Notes: a model not told the origin generated them from the letters alone. A stretch of 64,000 nucleotides of DNA from Micromonospora haikouensis (GCF_900091595.1 NZ_FMCW01000008.1:124001-188000), one strand, 5' to 3'; counted from the stretch's first letter, positions 36,355 through 45,670 are shown. A program made the numbers and translations.

Positions 36355-36614
36355 CGGTCGTCCGGGTCGTACCGGGCCGACTCTTCGCGGCTTGTCGCAA
36401 AGGGGGGCGGCCCGTACCCTTTGGAATTGCCCAGCAGCGAGACGGCGAAGCCTGGAGGGAGGGCCGAAGCGGGAAAAATCCCCCCAAAGCTCACTACTCC
36501 GCGTGGTGGGTGACGAACGCAGGGTCGCCGACACTGCGCAGAGTGAGCACCATCCCGCCAAGCTCGCCTACCGCACCGCCGCGGCTTTGCCGGCCGCAAC
36601 ATGGGGAGGTTCCA

Positions 36615-36929
36615 GTGATCGCCATCGAGCTCATGGAGGCGACGTCGTCCGGCGTCACCCACGCGCTCCACACCCTGGCGTCGACTCCACTCGCCGAGCC
36701 GGCACCCAAGGGCATCGACACCAACGGCGTCGTCACGTTCTTCGCCAGCAAGATCGCGCCGATCCTGCTGGCCGTGCTCGGCGTCATCTTCATCGGCCGG
36801 GCCAGCCGCGGCGAGATCTCCAAGGTCCTGACCAGCTCCGCCATCGCGATCGTCGGGCTGGCCTTCATCGCCGGAGCGGCCACACTCTTCTTCGTCGGTG
36901 ACTACCTGATCGAACTGATCTTCGAATAG
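36615..36929 (+). CDS. Pilin-like (VirB2/TcpD-like) two-TM protein
   Basis: 104 residues. A soluble N-terminus of about 38 residues is followed by two TM helices (ASKIAPILLAVLGVIFIG and SAIAIVGLAFIAGAATLFFV) joined by a short basic loop (RASRGEIS). The layout is that of VirB2/TrbC-type pilins or the small TcpD protein of Gram-positive conjugation systems; no signal cleavage site is obvious. GTG start with a strong GGGGAGG. It is first in the plus-strand operon. Confidence 0.65.
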   Translation: MIAIELMEATSSGVTHALHTLASTPLAEPAPKGIDTNGVVTFFASKIAPILLAVLGVIFIGRASRGEISKVLTSSAIAIVGLAFIAGAATLFFVGDYLIELIFE

Positions 36930-36939
36930 GCGCGGGCAG

Positions 36940-37302
36940 ATGCGGCTGCGCACCGACGACGACATCTACCGGGCTCGCCTGGTCTACCTCGGGCCGCCCG
37001 GCTACACCCTGCCCGTCCACCTGCCGTATGCCCAGTACGGCGTGTTCATGCTGCTCGTACCCCTCTACATGTTCATCCACTGGCTGTTCACGTTGCAGGT
37101 CGAGCTCTTTCCCGCCTGGGAGATCGCGCTCGCCATCGTGAGCACCTCGTTCATCTTCCGGTACGTCGACCCCGACCGGCCCGCGCGCATGGTGATCCGC
37201 ACCGCGCTGACCGACTGGCGGCGCACCCGGGAGTCGGCCGCCGAGCAGCGCGACCCGCGCCTGGTGGCGAGCCGGATCAGGATCCGGGAGGAACTGGCAT
37301 GA
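36940..37302 (+). CDS. PrgI/VirB3-like two-TM protein
   Basis: 120 residues. Two adjacent TM helices (YGVFMLLVPLYMFIHWLF and WEIALAIVSTSFIFRYV) sit between a soluble N-terminus and a basic C-terminus (TDWRRTRE). PrgI and VirB3 proteins have this shape and always lie just before a VirB4 ATPase, as here. The stop overlaps the ATG of an 18-codon mini-gene. Confidence 0.68.
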   Translation: MRLRTDDDIYRARLVYLGPPGYTLPVHLPYAQYGVFMLLVPLYMFIHWLFTLQVELFPAWEIALAIVSTSFIFRYVDPDRPARMVIRTALTDWRRTRESAAEQRDPRLVASRIRIREELA

Positions 37303-37355
37303 CCGGGCGTACGCCGATCGGGCCGAAGCAGCACGCGGATGAGGCGGTGGCATGA
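37299..37355 (+). CDS. 18-residue mini-gene coupled on both sides
   Basis: ATG 37299 overlaps the PrgI-like stop (ATGA), and its TGA (37353-37355) overlaps the virB4-like ATG (ATGA). The peptide begins MTGRTPIGPKQ and ends in an acidic, Ala-rich stretch. It may be a translational relay rather than a functional peptide. Confidence 0.45.
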   Translation: MTGRTPIGPKQHADEAVA

Positions 37356-40300
37356 GTCGCTCTTCCACGCCGGGTTCCCCGGCAGGACGTCACGCGGCCA
37401 CGCACGGTAACCGTGCGCGCTCGTTCGACTACCCTCCGGACGAGGATCTGGACGAGGTCGCCCTCGACCCCGCCCTGGCCACCACCCCCGGCCACGGCCG
37501 CGTCGGCGTCTTCCAGGCACCCCGACCCACGCCCGGGCGTCCCGCGCCGGCCGGCCCCGAGCCGAGCCCGCCGATGGTCGCCGACAGTGCCGACATCGAC
37601 TCGCCGTTCCTCGACCTCTTCGGCGGCGCCCACCCGGTGCCCCGGCCCGCGCTGCCCGCGCCGCCCCGACCCACGGCCCGCGAGCACCCCCCGATCCCGC
37701 ACCAGCCGCCGGCCGTCGCGGCCCCGCCCGCGCGGGCCGAGATCCCGCCGGCCCCCGCCGAACGGCCCCCCGCCGCCCCCACGCCGCACGGCCGGCCCCG
37801 GGTCCCCCAGCAGCACGTCGAGCGGCTGCCAGCCGCACGACCGGCACCCGCGCCCGACCTGCCCCCACCCCCGGTCGCGGTCGCGCCGCCCACCGACCCC
37901 GACGACGAGACGTACGGCTGGCAGGACCCCGAGCCGCCAGTGCGCCGGGAGCCCGAGCGGTCCCCGCAGCGGGACGCCGAGGCGTCGGCACGGCGGGAGG
38001 CCGGGCACGCACCGCAGCGCGGCGCCACGCCGGCCCCGCAGCGCGGTTCGCTCTCGTCGCCCCAGCGCAACGCCGAGGCCCCGCCCCGGGGCCGGGAACC
38101 GGACCGACCGGCACGCCCGGCGGCGGAGCCGGCGCAGCCCCCGGCCGGCCGCGAGGTGACGGCACCCCGGCAGCGGACGGCCGAACGGCGGGAGCAGGCC
38201 GGCAAACCCGCCAAGCCGGCCAAGCCCGCGAAGCCCGCCCGCCCCGCGCGGCAGGTGAAGCCGCCGAAGATCAAGTTCGGGGACCGTGACCCGTCGGTCG
38301 AGCTGGCCATCACCGAGATCGCCGGCCACCTGACCTTCACCCCCAACACCGTCACGGCGTGGTATTGGCTGCCCGAGGTGCGCTGGGCGTTCCGGCCCGA
38401 CGCCGAGCGGGAGGCCCTGCTCGCCGCGATCTCGGAGCAGTACGCCGGCCTCGCCGGCTTCCGGCTGCACCTGCGCCGCACCACCCGCCCGTTCCCGGCC
38501 GACGAGTGGGCCCGCACCATCGACGCGCACACCGCGTCCCCGCTGCCGGACGTGCCGGGCACCACCGGCTGGGGCGACCACCTGGTGGCTGCCCAGCGGC
38601 ACCTGCTGTCCGTCAACCACGCCGAGGGGCAGACGTACCTCGGGGTGACCTTCGCCCGGCGCTCCCTCGGCGACTCCCTCACCGAACGGCTCCTGCGCAC
38701 CTTCGGCCGCGGCGTCGCCGAGGGCGAACGCCGCAAGCTCGGCCGCACCGTCGAGCAGTTCGACGAGGTGCTGGGGGCGTTCGGCATGCGCGGCCGGCGG
38801 GTCACGGCCCAGGAGCTGGAGTGGCTGCTCTACCGCTCGGTGGCGCTCTGCATGGCCCCACCCGGCGCCCTCTCCCCCGTCGCCAACGGCCGGTGGGAAC
38901 GCGGCGACCTGCTCGCCCTCACCGAGCAGGTGGAGCGGTACCGCACCCCGTACGGGTCGACGGTCAAGCTGGTCAACCGGATGACCGGCGAGGAGCGGCA
39001 CGTGGCCGTGCTCGCCGTCGGCCGGATGGAGCCGCTGGAGATCCCCGAGCGGCACGAGCCCTGGCTGCACTTCCACGAGCGGCTGCCCTGGCCGATGGAA
39101 ATCTCCACCCGGGTCGACATCCTCGGCTCCGGTGACTCCTTCCGCAACCTCGAACACCGGCTGCGGATGATCCGCTCCCAGCAGCTCGACTACGCCGAGC
39201 ACGGCATCGACGCCCCGCCCGAGCTGGAGCGGCTGGCCAAGCGGGCGCTGGTCATCGGCGACGAGATGACCACCGGTCTGCCGGTCGACTCCGCCCGGGC
39301 CCACGGCTGGCACCGCATCGCCGTCGGCGGCCGCACCCGCGAGGAGTGCCTGGAGCGGGCCCGCCGGCTGATCCAGCTCTACTCCCGGGAACTGCGCGTG
39401 TCGTTGCAGCACCCGAAGAACCAGGACTGGCTGGCCCGCGAGTTCATCCCCGGCGAGCCGATCGCCAACACCGGCTACGTCCGGCGGATGCCGGTCAACC
39501 TGCTCGCCGCAGCGCTGCCGCAGGCCGCGTCCACCGTCGGCGACCGGCGGGGCGACCTGATCGGGCGTACCGCCGGCACCTGCCGCCGGCCGGTCTTCCT
39601 CGACCTGCACTTCCCGATGGAGGTGCGGGAACGCTCCGGGCTCGCGGTCTTCGTCGCCGAGCCCGGCGGCGGCAAGTCGACCCTGCTCGGCGCGCTGGGC
39701 TACCTCGCCGCCCGGCGCGGGGTGCAGGTGACCCTGCTCGACCCGTCCGGCCCGCTGGCCCGGCTGTGCAGCATGCCGGAGCTGCGGCCATACTCGCGGG
39801 TGCTCAACCTCACCGGGTCCGAGCAGGGGACGCTGGCGCCGTACGCGCTCATCCCGACGCCGCTGCGCAGCGAGTTCAGCGCCGGTGCGGCCGGCGACCG
39901 GGAGTTCGAGATCGCGGTCTCCAACGCCCGCGCCGAGCGGCGCATGCTGGTGCAGGACATCTGCATGATGCTGGTGCCGCCGCAGGTGGCCCGGGAGGCG
40001 TCCACCGCCACCCTGTTCCGGCACGCGGTCCGGCAGGTGCCGGCCGAGGAGACGTCCACGCTGGACGACGTGGTCGCCTGCCTCGGTCAACTCGACGACG
40101 ACGCCGGCAAGGAACTGGCGAACCTGCTGCTCGACACCGCCGAGATGCCGCTGGCCATGCTCTTCTTCGGCCGCCCGCCGGAGGGGCTGCTCGGCGCCGA
40201 CGCGGCACTGACCGTGATCACCATGGCCGGGCTGCGACTGCCCGACCTCAAGATCGAACGCGAGTACTGGTCGGCCGAGGAGGCGCTCGCGCTGCCCATG

Positions 40301-40828
40301 CTGCACACCGCCCACCGGCTCGCGGTGCGGCGCTGCTACGGCGGGTCGATGTCCTCCAGGAAGCTGGTCGGCCTGGACGAGGCGCACTTCATGGAGGGCT
40401 GGCGCTCCGGCCGGTCGTTCCTCGTGCGCCTCGCCCGCGACTCCCGCAAATGGAACCTCGCCGCGCTGGTGGCCTCGCAGAACCCGCGCGACATCCTCGG
40501 CCTCGACGTGCAGAACCTCGTCTCCACCGTGTTCGTCGGCCGCATCGCCGAGGACACCGAGATCGCCTCCGAGGCGCTGCGGCTGCTCCGCGTCCCCGTC
40601 AACGACGGGTACGAGGCGACACTGGCCTCGCTCTCCACAGCGGACGCCACCTCCGCCACCCGGCTCGGCTTCCGCGAGTTCGTCATGCGCGACGTCGACG
40701 GGCGGGTGCAGAAGGTCCGGGTGGACGTGTCGTACGTCGACGGGCTGCTGGACCACCTGGACACCACCCCCGCCGCGGTCGCCGCGGCAGCGGGCCAACT
40801 GCCGACCATCGCGGACCTGGAGGCGTGA
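37352..40828 (+). CDS. VirB4/TraC-like conjugation ATPase
   Basis: 1158 residues. The first 310 are Pro/Ala/Arg-rich and disordered, with KPAKPAKPAK repeats near the end. The VirB4-type part follows: an N-terminal domain (about 315-740) and a P-loop ATPase with Walker A AEPGGGKS (769-776), Walker B LVGLDEAHF with DEAH at 1009-1012, and the conserved SQNPRDIL motif about 40 residues later. VirB4 proteins power assembly and substrate transfer in type IV secretion. Neighbours before and after fit such a machine. Confidence 0.88.
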   Translation: MSRSSTPGSPAGRHAATHGNRARSFDYPPDEDLDEVALDPALATTPGHGRVGVFQAPRPTPGRPAPAGPEPSPPMVADSADIDSPFLDLFGGAHPVPRPALPAPPRPTAREHPPIPHQPPAVAAPPARAEIPPAPAERPPAAPTPHGRPRVPQQHVERLPAARPAPAPDLPPPPVAVAPPTDPDDETYGWQDPEPPVRREPERSPQRDAEASARREAGHAPQRGATPAPQRGSLSSPQRNAEAPPRGREPDRPARPAAEPAQPPAGREVTAPRQRTAERREQAGKPAKPAKPAKPARPARQVKPPKIKFGDRDPSVELAITEIAGHLTFTPNTVTAWYWLPEVRWAFRPDAEREALLAAISEQYAGLAGFRLHLRRTTRPFPADEWARTIDAHTASPLPDVPGTTGWGDHLVAAQRHLLSVNHAEGQTYLGVTFARRSLGDSLTERLLRTFGRGVAEGERRKLGRTVEQFDEVLGAFGMRGRRVTAQELEWLLYRSVALCMAPPGALSPVANGRWERGDLLALTEQVERYRTPYGSTVKLVNRMTGEERHVAVLAVGRMEPLEIPERHEPWLHFHERLPWPMEISTRVDILGSGDSFRNLEHRLRMIRSQQLDYAEHGIDAPPELERLAKRALVIGDEMTTGLPVDSARAHGWHRIAVGGRTREECLERARRLIQLYSRELRVSLQHPKNQDWLAREFIPGEPIANTGYVRRMPVNLLAAALPQAASTVGDRRGDLIGRTAGTCRRPVFLDLHFPMEVRERSGLAVFVAEPGGGKSTLLGALGYLAARRGVQVTLLDPSGPLARLCSMPELRPYSRVLNLTGSEQGTLAPYALIPTPLRSEFSAGAAGDREFEIAVSNARAERRMLVQDICMMLVPPQVAREASTATLFRHAVRQVPAEETSTLDDVVACLGQLDDDAGKELANLLLDTAEMPLAMLFFGRPPEGLLGADAALTVITMAGLRLPDLKIEREYWSAEEALALPMLHTAHRLAVRRCYGGSMSSRKLVGLDEAHFMEGWRSGRSFLVRLARDSRKWNLAALVASQNPRDILGLDVQNLVSTVFVGRIAEDTEIASEALRLLRVPVNDGYEATLASLSTADATSATRLGFREFVMRDVDGRVQKVRVDVSYVDGLLDHLDTTPAAVAAAAGQLPTIADLEA

Positions 40829-40829
40829 C

Positions 40830-42782
40830 ATGGCGAGGGGCCGGGCCCGAATAGCGGCGTTCCTGCTCGCGCTCGGCGTACTCGCCGGCGCCACGGTCTC
40901 CTGGCCGGTCGTGGGCGGCGACGCCGCGTACGCCACCCTGCCGACCGCGCAGGCCAAGGCTGACCTGTGCAGCACCCAGGAATGGCAGGCGGACTTCCGC
41001 ACCTGCGTCGGCAAGCTGGGCGCGGTCAGCAAGGACCAGGTGGAATGCCGCAACGCCCCGGTCCCCTCCGCACCCGACTCGGGCCTCGCCGGCTGGTTCG
41101 CCTCCCGCCCCGACTCCGCCAAGCTGCCCGGCCCCAAGGGTCTCTACAGCGACTACGGATACGCCGGATACAGCTTTCCGACCTACGACCTGCCCGGCGG
41201 TTGCGCCTCCGCGGTGATCCATCCGGACTACAAGTTCACCACCACGGTGGCGAACGGCGAGTTCATGATCGCCACCGCGATCATCGGCGGCTCGAACGCG
41301 CTGCGGGAGCGGGCCTGGGATCCCCGGTCGATGTGGGCCTGGGCCGACCCCCTGGTGGAGCAGGCCACCAAGGCCGTCTACCAGAAGGTGTTCAGCGTCT
41401 TCGGCATCATCACGCTCTGCGTGGTGGGGCTCTACCTGCTCTGGCGGTCCCGCCAGTCCGACATGAGCAACGCCATGACCACCGCCGGCTGGGCCCTGCT
41501 GGTGATGGTGGCGGTGACCGCCCTCGCCGCGTGGCCCGTGAAGTCCGCGAACATCGCCGACGGCACGCTCGTCACCACCCTCGGCGTGGTCCACGACGCC
41601 GTCGGGCCGGCGACCCGGGACACACCACCCGAACAGTGCGATGATCCCGATCCCGCCGCGTGTAAGGACAATCGCCCTCCTGCCGTGCGGGCCAGTGACA
41701 CCGCGACCGAGTCCATGCTCTACCGCAACTGGCTGCGCGGGGTGCTCGGGTCGGCCGACAGCGAGACCGCCAAGAAGTACGGGCCGGCGCTCTACGACGC
41801 CAAGTCGCTGTCCTGGGAGGAGACGGAGAAGATCCGGGCCAATCCGGCGACCCGGGACACGACCATCTCCGCCAAGCAGCAGCAGTGGGCCCGGGTCGCG
41901 GAGCAGATCAAGAACGAGGACCGGGAGGCGTACGAATACCTCCAGGGCCTTCGGGACATGGACCGGGTCGGCTCGGGCTTCATCGCCGTGCTCGCCGCGC
42001 TGCTCTTCGCGATGTTCGACCTCACCGCGTCGCTGCTGGTGCTGCTGGGCTTCCTCATCTTCCGGTGGGCGGTGATCGCGGCGCCGATCCTCGGCACGAT
42101 CGGGCTGATGCGCCCGGCGAGCGCCGGGCTGCGCCGGCTGGCCAACGCCGTCGTCGCCGCCGTGTTCAACATCGCCATCTTCGGCACCGGAGCCGCCATC
42201 TACCTCTTCGCCGTGGATCTGATCATGAGCACGGCGACCCTGGCGGGCTGGCTCCAGGTGGTGCTCGTCTGGCTCTGCGGGGTGGTCGGTTGGCTGCTGC
42301 TGCGGCCGTACCGGCGGATCACCCAACTCGGCGGCAAGGACAGCAGCGAGGCCGTCAGCTCGGCGGGATCGTGGCACCGACGATTCTTCCGGGACATGCG
42401 CACCGCTGCGAGGCTCGACGTGGCCGAGCCTGGTGGCACGAACGAGCCGGCCCTGGCCCGGAAGCGCGGCGCGACGGTCGAGCGGACGACTCTGCGGCCC
42501 GAGGCCCGGCACGAGGACCCGAGCCACGCCGCCGTCGGCAACGCGAACGCCGCGGAGCGGCAGCGGCCCGACGGACGCGAACGTCCCGACGAGGCCACCG
42601 TGCCGGAACAGCGCAGCCCCGCGCGGCCCGCCGCGCCCCGGCCACGACGCCGCCAGCCTTCGACCTGGACCGAGCCGGACGTTCCGGCGGAGAACCCGTC
42701 CTTCGTCATCTACCGGCCCGGCGGTGCCGAGCCGGCCACGCCCCGGCCTTCCGCACCGCGGATCCGCACCGAAGCGCGGTGA
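40830..42782 (+). CDS. TrbL/VirB6-like polytopic membrane protein
   Basis: 650 residues. Signal-like N-terminal helix, a Cys-containing exported domain (about 40-190), then about six TM helices in two groups (about 190-260 and 375-490, including FIAVLAALLFAMFDLTASLLVLLGFL). A charged, disordered cytosolic tail of 150 residues ends in RTEAR. The topology is that of the VirB6/TrbL channel component. It starts one base after the virB4-like stop. Confidence 0.78.
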   Translation: MARGRARIAAFLLALGVLAGATVSWPVVGGDAAYATLPTAQAKADLCSTQEWQADFRTCVGKLGAVSKDQVECRNAPVPSAPDSGLAGWFASRPDSAKLPGPKGLYSDYGYAGYSFPTYDLPGGCASAVIHPDYKFTTTVANGEFMIATAIIGGSNALRERAWDPRSMWAWADPLVEQATKAVYQKVFSVFGIITLCVVGLYLLWRSRQSDMSNAMTTAGWALLVMVAVTALAAWPVKSANIADGTLVTTLGVVHDAVGPATRDTPPEQCDDPDPAACKDNRPPAVRASDTATESMLYRNWLRGVLGSADSETAKKYGPALYDAKSLSWEETEKIRANPATRDTTISAKQQQWARVAEQIKNEDREAYEYLQGLRDMDRVGSGFIAVLAALLFAMFDLTASLLVLLGFLIFRWAVIAAPILGTIGLMRPASAGLRRLANAVVAAVFNIAIFGTGAAIYLFAVDLIMSTATLAGWLQVVLVWLCGVVGWLLLRPYRRITQLGGKDSSEAVSSAGSWHRRFFRDMRTAARLDVAEPGGTNEPALARKRGATVERTTLRPEARHEDPSHAAVGNANAAERQRPDGRERPDEATVPEQRSPARPAAPRPRRRQPSTWTEPDVPAENPSFVIYRPGGAEPATPRPSAPRIRTEAR

Positions 42783-42787
42783 GGGCC

Positions 42788-43336
42788 ATGCGACGAGCGG
42801 TGGAGTTTCTCTTCACTCGGGTGTTGCGGTCCCGCTTGGGCATCGCGCTGGCCATCGGGGTTCTGGTCTTCGGCGTGATCGGTGCCGCCCGGCTGGTGTC
42901 CGGTCCGGGGGACCCGGCGGCAGGGCTGAGCAATCGGCCCCGGCAGCCGATCACCACCGTCGACCCGACCTCAGGTGACGACGGCGTACTCGGCGGCACC
43001 GCGCCCCCGACGCCGGTGACCCGCCACGGCGCACCGACCCCCGAGCAGATCGCGGACCGGTTCGTCGCCGCATGGCTCGGTGGCCGCAGGAACAGCGCGG
43101 ACGAGTGGCACGAGGCCCTGCGCCCGCTCTCCACCCCGGAGCTCACCGAGAAGCTCTCGGGCGCCGATCCGGCGGGTGTTCCGGCGGAACGAACGGCCGG
43201 CGAAGCGAGCCTCCGCCCGCGGACGGAACGCTTCGTCGAGGTGTTGGTTCCGCTCGACACCGGGCGGCTACGCCTGGAACTGGTGGCCCCCGAGGGGCAG
43301 TGGCTGGTCGACGCCGTGGACTGGGAGCGGACATGA
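42788..43336 (+). CDS. VirB8/TcpC-like single-TM protein
   Basis: 182 residues. One TM helix near residues 17-36, then an exported domain (about 78-182) whose predicted helix-then-strand pattern (TPEQIADRFVAAWLGG ... RFVEVLVPLDTGRLRLELVAPEGQWLVDAVDWE) resembles the NTF2-like fold of VirB8 and TcpC. These scaffold the secretion channel. A GAGGG site precedes the ATG. Its stop overlaps the next gene (ATGA). Confidence 0.6.
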   Translation: MRRAVEFLFTRVLRSRLGIALAIGVLVFGVIGAARLVSGPGDPAAGLSNRPRQPITTVDPTSGDDGVLGGTAPPTPVTRHGAPTPEQIADRFVAAWLGGRRNSADEWHEALRPLSTPELTEKLSGADPAGVPAERTAGEASLRPRTERFVEVLVPLDTGRLRLELVAPEGQWLVDAVDWERT

Positions 43337-44484
43337 ACGAGCACATGGGAGACGGCAACAGCCCGCGGCGCAAGCTGCGGCTCGGCGCGCTGGCCGTAGC
43401 ACTGACCGCCACGCTCGCGCTGCTCTGTTGCACCGGAGGGACCGCGGCCTTCTTCCTCACCGAGCTGAGCGGCGGCAGCGACGATCTCTCCCCAGAGGCC
43501 CAGTCCGCCTGCGGCTCGTCCCACCAGGTCAAGGTCTCCGGCAAGATGCCTCGCTTCGCGCAGTACGGGGAGAGCCAGATCCGCAACGCCGCGGTCATCA
43601 TCAAGGTCGGGTCGGACATGAAGGTCCCGCCTCGCGGGTGGGTGATCGCCGTCGCGACCGCCATGCAGGAGTCCGGTCTACGTAACCTTCCCCACCTGGG
43701 CAGCCGCAACGACCACGACTCGGTGGGCCTGTTCCAGCAGCGTCCCAGCCAGGGCTGGGGGTCTCCCGAGCAGTTGCAGGATCCGTCCTACTCGTCACGC
43801 AAGTTCTACGAGAAGCTGGTGAAGGTCCCGGGATGGGAGCAGCTCTCGCTGACCCGTGCCGCGCAACGGGTGCAGGTGAGCGCGTTCCCCGACGCCTACG
43901 CGAAGCACGAGGAACTGGCCAGCAAGATCGTCGATGCGCTCGCCGGCGGGGCGGCCCGCACGGTGCAGGTGGCTCAGCGCAGCATCTGCAATGCCGCCTC
44001 CCGCGGCCAGATCGCCGCCTCGGGTTGGACGGCACCGATTCCGGGGGGCGTCGGCTCCGGATTCCGGACGGCCAGTCGCCCCCGACACAACGGGGTGGAC
44101 ATCGCTGCGCCGAAGCGCACCCTGATCCGCGTGGCGGCAACGGGCCGGGTGCTGGTCGCCCGCTGCGACCCTGCCAACAACGGCCAGCTGAGCTGCGATG
44201 TGGACGGCTATCCGGGCAAGGGTGGGTGTGGCTGGTTCGTCGACGTGCTGCACGCCGGCGGCTACGTGACCCGGTACTGCCACATGATCGTCAAGCCTCG
44301 GGTGGTCCCCGGCCAACTGGTCAAGGCCGGTGAGGTGATCGGTGAGGTCGGGAGCAGCGGAAACTCGTCCGGCCCGCACCTGCACTTCGAGGTGCACCTC
44401 GACGGGGACCGGTCCAGTCGTGGTGCCGTCAACCCAGTGCCCTTCATGCGGGACCGGGGCGCGCCGCTGAACGGCAAGGCGTAG
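43333..44484 (+). CDS. Lytic-transglycosylase-like plus M23 peptidase cell-wall hydrolase
   Basis: 383 residues. One TM or signal helix (about 18-42), a lysozyme-like domain (ATAMQESGLRNLPHLG ... DSVGLFQQRPSQGWG, about 110-200; the Glu of QESGL is the likely catalytic acid), and a C-terminal M23 endopeptidase with zinc motifs HNGVD (near 254) and HLHFEVH (near 350). It would open peptidoglycan for the secretion channel, as VirB1 does. It is coupled to the VirB8-like gene. Confidence 0.88.
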   Translation: MNEHMGDGNSPRRKLRLGALAVALTATLALLCCTGGTAAFFLTELSGGSDDLSPEAQSACGSSHQVKVSGKMPRFAQYGESQIRNAAVIIKVGSDMKVPPRGWVIAVATAMQESGLRNLPHLGSRNDHDSVGLFQQRPSQGWGSPEQLQDPSYSSRKFYEKLVKVPGWEQLSLTRAAQRVQVSAFPDAYAKHEELASKIVDALAGGAARTVQVAQRSICNAASRGQIAASGWTAPIPGGVGSGFRTASRPRHNGVDIAAPKRTLIRVAATGRVLVARCDPANNGQLSCDVDGYPGKGGCGWFVDVLHAGGYVTRYCHMIVKPRVVPGQLVKAGEVIGEVGSSGNSSGPHLHFEVHLDGDRSSRGAVNPVPFMRDRGAPLNGKA

Positions 44485-44497
44485 GGCTCCGGTACGC

Positions 44498-45097
44498 ATG
44501 ACCGGGCCACTTCCCGACCCCTTCGCCGACCAGCCTGACTGGGCACCCCAGCCACCCAGGCCGGTCGAGATCGTGCCCGCGACCGGACGGGTCGAACTAC
44601 GGGGAGGGCGGGTGCTGGTCGGGCTGCCTGGTCTCGGCTGGCGCGGCGACCTGCGCGCCGACGAACGCGTGGTGCAGAACAGCCGGACCTACGTGCCGGT
44701 CATTCCCGAGCAGGAGTGGTACCGCGCGGAGTCCGAGCAGATCGAAGTCTTTGCCCCGCTGGTGCCGGTCGAACGGGTGTGGGTGGAAACCCTGGGAAAC
44801 CGGCCGAGCGTCCCGCCGGTCGGGGTCTCCAGCGTCAACCTGGTCTCCCTGGACGCGCCGACCCATCGGGCACCGACTCCCGTCTTCGAGGCCGGCGCCG
44901 TCACGGGACGCCGGGTCGTGCACGTAGCCGATTCCGGTGAGCAGCGGGACCTCCGCGCGGTGACCGAGACCTACTCGGGGGCCGAGGGGGACATCTGCGT
45001 TCGGGTCACGCCGGAACTGGAATGGTATCGCTGGGCCTGGCGAGGCCAGCCGCCCACCACCTTGGAGGTGCCGGTCCATCTCCTCTGGATCGAATGA
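44498..45097 (+). CDS. Hypothetical protein, end of secretion-like operon
   Basis: 199 residues with no signal or TM segment. Beta-rich, with many Val, Trp and Glu (EQEWYRAESEQIEVFAPLV, TPELEWYRWAWRG). The two EWYR motifs, about 100 residues apart, suggest an internal duplication. No family was recognised. It lies 13 bp after the hydrolase, so it is probably the last gene of the operon. Its stop is three bases from the stop of the opposing gene. Confidence 0.65.
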   Translation: MTGPLPDPFADQPDWAPQPPRPVEIVPATGRVELRGGRVLVGLPGLGWRGDLRADERVVQNSRTYVPVIPEQEWYRAESEQIEVFAPLVPVERVWVETLGNRPSVPPVGVSSVNLVSLDAPTHRAPTPVFEAGAVTGRRVVHVADSGEQRDLRAVTETYSGAEGDICVRVTPELEWYRWAWRGQPPTTLEVPVHLLWIE

Positions 45098-45100
45098 GTC

Positions 45101-45670
45101 CTAACCGGCCTTGCGGGCATCACAAACCCGCCAGCCATCCGCTTCGTCGCTGACCTGAAAAGTCCAAGCTTCCCGACGGCTACTACGAGGTTGGCCGTTG
45201 GCTGAGCTTGAGATCGTCAGCGTCGTCTCGACCGATTCACCATCAGCCGTCCTCGTGCGGGTCAACGCTCCCCAACTAATCCGCACATCGACATCGAAGC
45301 GAGCTTCGCGTTGTTCGATCTCACTGCGGAGCCCTCTAACCATCTCGAGGGTGCTTTGCGAGCAGGTGAACTGGTCGGCCTTGATGTCGTTGCGGTCGAC
45401 AAGGAACGCACGCAGATAGTTGTCGACCACCACGTCCGGGGCGCTGCGATCCGGTCTGGTCGCGCGGTCGTACAGCACGAAGGCGGTGATGCCGCCGCCG
45501 ACGAGCAGCAACCCGAGCACCCCGGCCACCACCGTGATGATGGTCCGCACCCGCCCCGGCCGACGTGCCGGCGTCGGTGTCCCCGACGGGGGCACCAACT
45601 GCTCCGGCGGGGTCCGCTGCGCCGGTACGCGGGAGACCTGGGAACCGGCGGGGGGCTGCACTGATTCCAC
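45101..45670 (-). CDS. Single-TM protein with NTF2-like exported domain
   Basis: 189 residues. Pro-rich cytosolic lead (1-40), one TM (about 43-66, IITVVAGVLGLLLVGGGITAFVLY), then an exported domain (80-189) beginning with VVVDNYLRAFLVDRND and ending in WTFQVSDEADGWRVCDARKAG, the pattern of an NTF2-like fold. Two Cys could bond. The distal half has clearly lower GC and less biased codons than its neighbours, which hints at foreign origin. It is the only minus-strand gene inside the cluster. Confidence 0.72.
   Translation of the reverse strand: MESVQPPAGSQVSRVPAQRTPPEQLVPPSGTPTPARRPGRVRTIITVVAGVLGLLLVGGGITAFVLYDRATRPDRSAPDVVVDNYLRAFLVDRNDIKADQFTCSQSTLEMVRGLRSEIEQREARFDVDVRISWGALTRTRTADGESVETTLTISSSANGQPRSSRREAWTFQVSDEADGWRVCDARKAG

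Larger units (their letters stand above)
36273..36614. other. 342-bp intergenic region before the secretion-like cluster
   Basis: No gene was seen. It contains the cluster promoter and LexA-like box. A leader of about 250 nt follows, with local hairpins (for example 36466-36482 around a GGGA-AAAA-TCCC stem) and A-rich patches. No known riboswitch could be matched by eye. Confidence 0.6.

Noticed and set aside
36361..36614. Possible riboswitch (c-di-AMP or c-di-GMP type) in the cluster leader
   Set aside because: Local hairpins exist, but I could not match the conserved core of any riboswitch class. A covariance-model search of this segment against Rfam would settle it.
35340..36965. 541-codon frame extending folP upstream to 36965
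   Set aside because: The first 235 codons are low-complexity and opposite the pilin-like gene; the DHPS fold begins near GTG 36260.
37277..41137. Minus-strand open frame of 1286 codons opposite the virB4-like gene
   Set aside because: Antisense shadow; sequence is His/Gly/Arg/Pro-rich without any domain, whereas the plus strand has Walker motifs.
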